Assembly (NCBI GenBank): GCA_963825315.1
Contig: CAWGST010000005.1
Span: forward strand, 682,001-746,000
DNA length: 64,000 bases
DNA from: DASRLE01 sp963825315
GTDB lineage: Bacteria; Verrucomicrobiota; Verrucomicrobiia; Limisphaerales; Palsa-1400
Reading direction: 5' to 3'
Of this stretch, positions 62,401 to 64,000 are shown piece after piece. Each line of letters starts with the position of its first letter. The first letter of the stretch is position 1. The notes below the pieces were generated by a model. The model saw only the letters and a list, made by a program, of their open reading frames with translations, searched no databases and was not told the DNA's origin. A program made the translations under genes and the position numbers.

Positions 62401-62704
62401 CCTTGCTCTCCAAGCCTCTCTCTCCCGCCAGGTCGAACACGCGGAACCCCACACCATCGAAATAGACCAATCCCTGGGAAGTGCCCAGCCACAGACGTCC
62501 GTCCTCGCTTTGCGCAATCGCCGTGACGGCATTGGCGGGCAGCCCGTTGGCGCGGTGCCACGTCCGGCAATTATACTGATAAATAGTTCGATCCGGATCA
62601 AGTGCTGAGGCCCGAAAAGGACACGCGGTGACCAGAAGCATGGAACTCAGAAAGAGCAGCCGCCGCAGACGCCCGTGAGCCACTTTCTTCTTCATAATGT
62701 GCAT
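59408..62704 (-). CDS. beta-propeller/Y_Y_Y sensor histidine kinase
   Basis: From ATG 62704 (or 62695, MKKKVAHGRLRRLLFLSSML) the protein is about 1098 aa; the frame opens at 62836 but the signal peptide (LLVTACPFRASA) supports the later start. Reg_prop blades repeat (LWLGTSQGLVYFDG, IWMGTAQDGLFYW, LWVGTEDGLSQL). A Y_Y_Y domain (YRYRLEGFESEWVDAGTRRS), membrane helix (AFRAGSVLALLGFGTYVW) and long coiled coil follow. The kinase domain carries LHNVGNVLNSVNIASS, a non-classical H box in which His is followed by N. The ATPase domain has LVRNAQDACDN, DNGVGITPENRTRIFAHGF and GHGFGLHSGALAAKEMGG. The frame is intact. No response regulator gene is adjacent. Confidence 0.9.
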   Translation of the reverse strand: MHIMKKKVAHGRLRRLLFLSSMLLVTACPFRASALDPDRTIYQYNCRTWHRANGLPANAVTAIAQSEDGRLWLGTSQGLVYFDGVGFRVFDLAGERGLESKVINSLARRSGGGLWFGLAWGSFGYFDGQQFHSLQRTEWGGPFTTVRSVWTKRDGTLLLGGSALAGILVDTNTLTSLVPANNADVFSVYEDPAGRIWMGTAQDGLFYWEHGRLMPFPDQTLRNMVISTIAVDKAGNLWVGTANGLRCYGTSFQYKSTPEFASQPKALLVDRHGVLWIGTAGSGLIRSQGGTFSSLQKQDGLASDRVLSLAESDDGSLWVGTEDGLSQLSDVKFPILSRTEGLAHEACLAVAASPEGGIWAGTPDGVSYYRDGHFTNFGIKGANGFRSRWVKRVFAAGNGDVYFIGGRKNLDRFHGDHVIMSWTNSVWPRAVAEDSHGILVALYGDLMRIENDKPVPVRLADGSNVSLRWINDLLVTRDDSIWLAATDGIFQIKDGVLHNWCQENGLSQSTFYYMCEGDDGAIWAAQNTGIARFKSGGLRQITRKQGLHEDFVYAIVPDKLGNFWMDSNRGIFRVSQQELNAVADGAAERVHCSVYEGEDAVKTTDKGAQDYSGCRSLDGRIWFPSSKGIIVIDPANVPSNPQPRIVSVERVRINGRQYRPDQEPILEPGPGNLEIDYSALDYQAPQKVQYRYRLEGFESEWVDAGTRRSAFYTNLKPGIYRFQVQACNADGVWNTTGTSFRFKLPLRFYETLAFRAGSVLALLGFGTYVWRSQHLRRRQAQLQQTRDLLETKVKERTSELRNEIEERKRAQAEAERLQSALLETSRQAGQAEVASSVLHNVGNVLNSVNIASSCVADRLKKSKAANLSKVVKLLAEHENDLGGFFTNDPRGRQVPAFLAQLAGLLAHEQAKALEELAQLQKNIEHIKDIVAMQQSFAKVSGVTELVKAADLVEDALRMNASSLARRDIQIIKQYEEARLITVEKQKVLQILVNLVRNAQDACDNMGCGDKRLTLRVTHGDDRVRIAVCDNGVGITPENRTRIFAHGFTTKKDGHGFGLHSGALAAKEMGGSLTVQSDGPGQGATFTLELPYTANGESN

Positions 62705-63026
62705 AATCGATTCAACGGTCAGGGAACGAGCATGGCATCCGGGGTGTGTCGGCCAAAGTCTTGTCCATTTCACTGGCTGCCGGCACGCCGTAGGCAACGC
62801 TTCCTCCGTCCGCGGATTCCGCGCACGCTCTTCCATAAAGGGTTATCGGCTGAAAGAGAATGGGGCTGAACATTGCCATAAGCAGGATCGGATGACGCCA
62901 GACAAAGATGTCTATTTTTGAGGCGCAGATCGCCTTTTTTGGGGCACTAATTGGTTGTTTAAGGGGGAATTTCACCCCACAGCATCCCGCTCTGTTGCAT
63001 GGCATATTAACTGCTAATTAGCTATT
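62705..63026. other. upstream region of the propeller kinase
   Basis: About 320 bp without a supported gene. It contains GGGGGAATTTCACCCCAC at 62963-62980, loosely like the GGTGTTCACCCCA part of the 1279-1293 motif, but with too few shared bases to call a site. Nothing else stands out. Confidence 0.35.
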
Positions 63027-63200
63027 ATGATCGAAACAATTTTTATCGCCCTGTGGATTTGCATCTTCACTCTCATGTGTGTGGCGATAAAGCGAGCCGT
63101 GCGGCAACGCGCGCGTGAATGCCGTCATACCCTGCGACGTTTCACACGGGAGAATTTCGGATCCCGTCGGAGCCATCGTCAGCCTGGCGCCGCATTTTAG
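63027..63200 (+). CDS. possible small membrane protein
   Basis: 57 codons: MIETIFIALWICIFTLMCVA forms one membrane helix, followed by a very basic tail (KRAVRQRARECRHTLRRFTR). No ribosome-binding site is evident and no family is recognised. It could be a real single-pass small protein or chance. Confidence 0.3.
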   Translation: MIETIFIALWICIFTLMCVAIKRAVRQRARECRHTLRRFTRENFGSRRSHRQPGAAF

Positions 63201-63308
63201 ACCGGGTCTGGTTGAAGGCGATGCCCTTGAAGGAAAAGTTCGTGTCTAATTGCCCTGCCCCAATGCATGACCCGCCGGTCCATTTGCCGCTGTGGCAAAA
63301 TTAAAGGG

Positions 63309-63336
63309 TAAAAAAAGGCGCCCCACCCGGGGCGCC
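63309..63336 (-). terminator. terminator-like hairpin, leftward orientation
   Basis: GGCGCCCC (63317-63324), loop ACCC, GGGGCGCC (63329-63336): a perfect 8-bp stem. On the minus strand it is followed by seven T residues. No minus-strand gene feeds it in this window, so it may stop antisense transcription ahead of the radical SAM promoter. Confidence 0.6.
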
Positions 63337-63417
63337 CCATGAAAACTAACTCTACTGCAAGGCAAGTCTATGAAAGTTCCGCCGATCTGTCTGCAAGGTA
63401 AATTACCCTTTTTCTTG

Positions 63418-63439
63418 TAATCCGAACCCCTACGGATTA
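63418..63439 (+). promoter_or_regulatory. inverted repeat just upstream of the radical SAM gene
   Basis: TAATCCG and CGGATTA (7 bp, extended on both sides with one mismatch) flank AACCCCTA, ending 11 bases before ATG 63451. It could be an operator or an RNA hairpin over the ribosome-binding region. Confidence 0.4.
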
Positions 63440-63450
63440 TAAGAATTATA

Positions 63451-64000
63451 ATGGCGATCGGCACCTGCATTGCTCAAGAAAATATCGCGGTTGGAAAAGA
63501 GCCGGGCGCTCCAAGACGGTCCCGTGCCCCGGTCCCCACACCGAAGAAAACTTTCCGGCGGCTCGCCGGCGAAATTCTGGCGCATGGAGGCCCCGGCTAT
63601 TTGCAGTTTGCCATCACCAACGTCTGCAACGCCAAATGCGACTTTTGCGGATTCGCCGCGGACAAATTCGACCCGCGCCGGCGCCGCACCGTCACCCTGG
63701 AACAAGCCCGGGACGTGATTGACATCCTGGTCAAAAATCATATCGGCTACCTTCTCTTTGTCGGGGGCGAACCGCTGGTTCATAAAGACCTCGGCGAGAT
63801 GACCCGCTACGCCGCCGAACGGGGAATTCGTCCCATGATTTGCACCAACGGCTCGCTCTGGACGGAACAGAATATGCGCGGCCTCGCCGCCGACGGCTTG
63901 AGCAGTGTGATCATGTCGATTGATTCGCACGACGTGGCGCGCCATGAAAAAAATCGCGGCCTGCCGGAGGTCTGCAAAAGAATCAAATACGCCAACGAAG
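63451..64000 (+). CDS. radical SAM domain protein, 3' part beyond window
   Basis: From ATG 63451, 183 codons are visible. A basic N-terminal region (EPGAPRRSRAPVPTPKKTFR) precedes GPGYLQFAITNVCNAKCDFC, the CxxxCxxC cluster (Cys59, Cys63, Cys66). LFVGGEPLVHKDLGEM (GGE motif) and MICTNGSLW follow, then SVIMSIDSHDVARHEKNRG. The layout matches SPASM/HpnH-like radical SAM enzymes in its first half. The C-terminal domain that would settle the substrate is outside the window. Confidence 0.88.
   Translation, partial: MAIGTCIAQENIAVGKEPGAPRRSRAPVPTPKKTFRRLAGEILAHGGPGYLQFAITNVCNAKCDFCGFAADKFDPRRRRTVTLEQARDVIDILVKNHIGYLLFVGGEPLVHKDLGEMTRYAAERGIRPMICTNGSLWTEQNMRGLAADGLSSVIMSIDSHDVARHEKNRGLPEVCKRIKYANE

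Noticed and set aside
62963..62980. GGGGGAATTTCACCCCAC as a third member of the Kai-cluster motif
   Set aside because: Only the TTCACCCCA part is shared and the spacing to the kinase start differs greatly from the site at 1273.

Overview
The window is about 64 kb of fairly GC-rich bacterial chromosome. I read it as Verrucomicrobiota, probably the Pedosphaera/Limisphaera side. The markers are a type II prepilin-like protein with an H-x9-DG tail, beta-propeller/Y_Y_Y sensor kinases, a PEP-CTERM protein, remains of a PVC-type heme-binding dehydrogenase, an ECF sigma factor with a membrane-anchored extension, and an SxtJ/DUF5989 carbamoyltransferase module. This is inferred from families; there is no rRNA or tRNA in the window.

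Layout. 1-1242: 5' part of a PAS histidine kinase leaving the left edge. 1404-3242: IS1634-type transposase. 3481-9827 (leftward): a Kai-type signalling operon in the order RsbU/KaiA-like pseudokinase, RsbU/KaiA-like histidine kinase, kaiC, kaiB, kaiB, PAS histidine kinase, NarL regulator. 10247-10677: two small membrane stress-type proteins, divergent from that operon. 10729-22509: secreted GH13 protein, SGNH/TPR - DUF5989 - carbamoyltransferase - SxtJ module, secreted starch-binding-like repeat protein, prepilin-like protein. 22580-27073: propeller sensor kinase and its NarL regulator. 27109-40520: a mobile-element landing zone with a broken dehydrogenase gene, two MITE-like families, a truncated and an intact RAYT, two IS110 copies forming a 1.5-kb inverted repeat around the intact RAYT, an IS4-type and an IS21 element. 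40520-44150: methylmalonyl-CoA mutase small subunit and a carboxyltransferase (oadA/5S type). 44362-45700: aspartic protease and a small secreted protein. 45778-54659: heavy-metal efflux locus in cnrYXH-CBA order. 54806-64000: cNMP-binding protein, radical SAM, MarC, ECF sigma with C-terminal extension, a second propeller sensor kinase, and the start of another radical SAM gene.

How genes work together. The Kai operon looks like a KaiBC timing or stress module. Its usual KaiA partner may be replaced by two proteins with an RsbU_N domain, which structural classification groups with the KaiA C-terminal domain. One of the two has lost its phospho-acceptor His and its ATPase domain. A shared operator-like motif (CGCTATGGGGTGT and relatives) sits upstream of the edge sensor kinase and in the divergent promoter region of the Kai operon. 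The metal locus pairs an extracytoplasmic sigma factor, anti-sigma-like protein and periplasmic sensor with an RND efflux pump.

Caution: at least nine genes carry single-base frameshifts while their protein sequence stays well conserved on both sides. This looks more like indel errors in the assembly than decay. I give frame-corrected spans and say so in each entry.
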